Shown: in pieces, positions 63,343 to 64,000 of the stretch
How the letters are laid out: every line of letters starts with the position of its first letter
Numbering within the stretch: position 1 is the first letter of the stretch
Origin: Anaerotignum propionicum DSM 1682
GTDB taxonomy: Bacteria > Bacillota > Clostridia > Lachnospirales > Anaerotignaceae
Length of the DNA: 64,000 nucleotides
Direction of reading: 5' to 3'
Assembly (NCBI RefSeq): GCF_001561955.1
Contig: NZ_CP014223.1
Coordinates: 1,674,001 to 1,738,000 of the forward strand
Program-made: the position numbers and the translations under genes
Notes under the pieces: model-generated
Told to the model about the DNA's origin: nothing
Seen by the model: only the letters and a program-made list of their open reading frames with translations
Databases searched by the model: none

Positions 63343-63371
63343 TTGACATTTTTTGATTTGAAGCATATACT
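63343..63371 (+). promoter_or_regulatory. Sigma-A promoter of the arsR-like gene
   Basis: TTGACA (63343), a 17-bp spacer and TATACT (63366): a near-consensus promoter. CATAT repeats and TTTGA/TCAAA arms overlap the -10, a likely operator for the ArsR-type repressor. Confidence 0.75.
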
Positions 63372-63408
63372 GTTCATATCAAAATAATTCGATTTGAGGT
63401 GATAAAAG

Positions 63409-63720
63409 TTGGAACTTACTCCGGAAAAAAACGCAAAGGTGTTCAAAGCTTTTTGTGATGAAAAGCGGCTTGCCATTTTGGAGCTTTTACGTAGCGGTGA
63501 AAAATGTGCTTGTGTTTTAATAGAACAAATGGAAATCGGACAGTCCTCCTTGTCCTATCACATGAAGATTCTATGTGAATCCGGTATTGTTGAAAGTAGA
63601 CAGGAAGGCAAGTGGACTCACTATAAAATCAGTGAACAAGGCAGCCAAGAGGCTATTCTCCTCTTAAAAGCAATTACCACTCCAAATGTAATCACTGAAG
63701 ATACACTTTGTTACAATTAA
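63409..63720 (+). CDS. ArsR-family metal(loid)-responsive repressor
   Basis: 103 residues from a TTG with GAGGTG upstream. Winged helix with KAFCDEKRLAILELLRSG and the recognition region IGQSSLSYHMKILCESGIV. The CACVL pair (Cys33, Cys35) lies where ArsR proteins bind As(III)/Sb(III). It should leave its operator when the metalloid binds, switching on the permease gene behind it. Confidence 0.93.
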   Translation: MELTPEKNAKVFKAFCDEKRLAILELLRSGEKCACVLIEQMEIGQSSLSYHMKILCESGIVESRQEGKWTHYKISEQGSQEAILLLKAITTPNVITEDTLCYN

Positions 63721-63723
63721 TAA

Positions 63724-63750
63724 GAGCCATCTGATGATAGGTGGCTTTTA
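63724..63750 (+). terminator. Weak hairpin between arsR-like gene and permease
   Basis: AGCCATCT/AGGTGGCT followed by TTTTATT; it may partly end or attenuate transcription into the permease gene. Confidence 0.5.
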
Positions 63751-63816
63751 TTCGGCACAATATATCAATTTTTTTTGATGTGACTATATCATATAGTAAA
63801 AGAAAGGCGATACCCT

Positions 63817-64000
63817 ATGGAAACCCTTAAGTCTATGTGGCTGTTCTTTCAAGACCAAGTGCTTGGAATGAAATGGCTAAATGCTCTAATGGGCAATCTG
63901 CTCTCGCTTTTTGGTCTTGATGTAACAGGACGAATCGGCGGCAGTGTTCAATTCTTTATCTACGATGTACTAAAAATCACCGTGCTACTATGTGTACTGA
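63817..64000 (+). CDS. Permease (YraQ/ArsP-like), N-terminal part
   Basis: Starts at the ATG at 63817 and runs off the right edge; 61 residues are visible. METLKSMWLFFQDQVLGMKW then GLDVTGRIGGSVQFFIYDVLKI leads into a first membrane helix, the usual start of DUF318/YraQ permeases, some of which (ArsP) export organoarsenicals. Placement behind an ArsR-type regulator supports an arsenic-related role. Confidence 0.8.
   Translation, partial: METLKSMWLFFQDQVLGMKWLNALMGNLLSLFGLDVTGRIGGSVQFFIYDVLKITVLLCVL

Overview
The window looks like chromosome from an anaerobic, spore-forming, amino-acid-fermenting clostridium. It is AT-rich, with clear AGGAGG-type ribosome sites and long intergenic gaps. Spore proteins (a CotJC-like manganese catalase and a DUF3787-type spore surface protein), a hybrid-cluster protein, pyruvate:ferredoxin oxidoreductase sequence, CoA-transferase chemistry and S-layer-homology domains all fit. 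The 145-residue hotdog protein at 13976-14413 closely resembles the beta-alanyl-CoA ammonia-lyase described from Clostridium (Anaerotignum) propionicum, so a relative of that organism is my best guess. This rests on recall, not on a search.

Left part (1-22.9 kb, almost all minus strand). After a partial hybrid-cluster protein comes a three-gene set, CoA-transferase, crotonase and GntP permease, that could take up and activate a short hydroxy acid. Upstream of it are a sigma-54-type promoter candidate and a PAS/AAA+/Fis activator. The activator sits directly against a pyruvate:ferredoxin oxidoreductase that has lost its 3' end. Spore-related genes and three tandem small paralogues follow. An ammonia-lyase leads into an eight-gene run: CoA-acylating aldehyde dehydrogenase, Asp/Glu-racemase-like protein, DapA-like lyase, a four-polypeptide FAD/Fe-S dehydrogenase of the HcnABC / D-hydroxyproline dehydrogenase type, and a sodium:amino-acid symporter with a 37-residue MetS-like subunit that standard ORF cut-offs miss. 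I read the run as a catabolic unit for an imported amino or imino acid.

Middle part (23-46.5 kb). An AraC regulator, a flavin reductase and an amino-acid-type chemoreceptor each have a copy of the same bipartite 42-bp element nearby. Efflux genes, an HxlR-controlled flavin protein and a ferredoxin follow. A KdpDE-like two-component pair precedes a Trk/Ktr potassium uptake operon whose promoter has two pairs of 11-bp-spaced repeats where the -35 should be. Next come a three-subunit molybdenum hydroxylase, stress and cupin proteins, an alpha/beta hydrolase, and a two-gene SatD-DUF3307 unit. SatD reads as a nucleotidyl-cyclase-like domain with a C-terminal helix-turn-helix beside a multi-pass membrane protein; it is the best candidate here for an uncharacterised signalling or defence system.

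Right part (46.9-64 kb). A 1613-residue S-layer protein carries eight 89-residue repeats. Upstream lie a discoidin/cadherin-like adhesin, two miniature phage-tail-collar proteins and, divergently, a PRMT-like methyltransferase; together these look like a surface-structure locus. From 55 kb on the DNA is accessory: acetyltransferase, VOC protein, berberine-bridge-type oxidase, DUF5131, MmcQ/YjbR, MarR-flavodoxin and ArsR-permease units, separated by decayed recombinase and adenine-methylase fragments.

Gene decay is a theme: MATE, flavin reductase, SLH, cotJC, ferritin-like, two serine recombinase and one methylase relics are recognisable. No rRNA, tRNA, CRISPR array or intact insertion sequence was seen.
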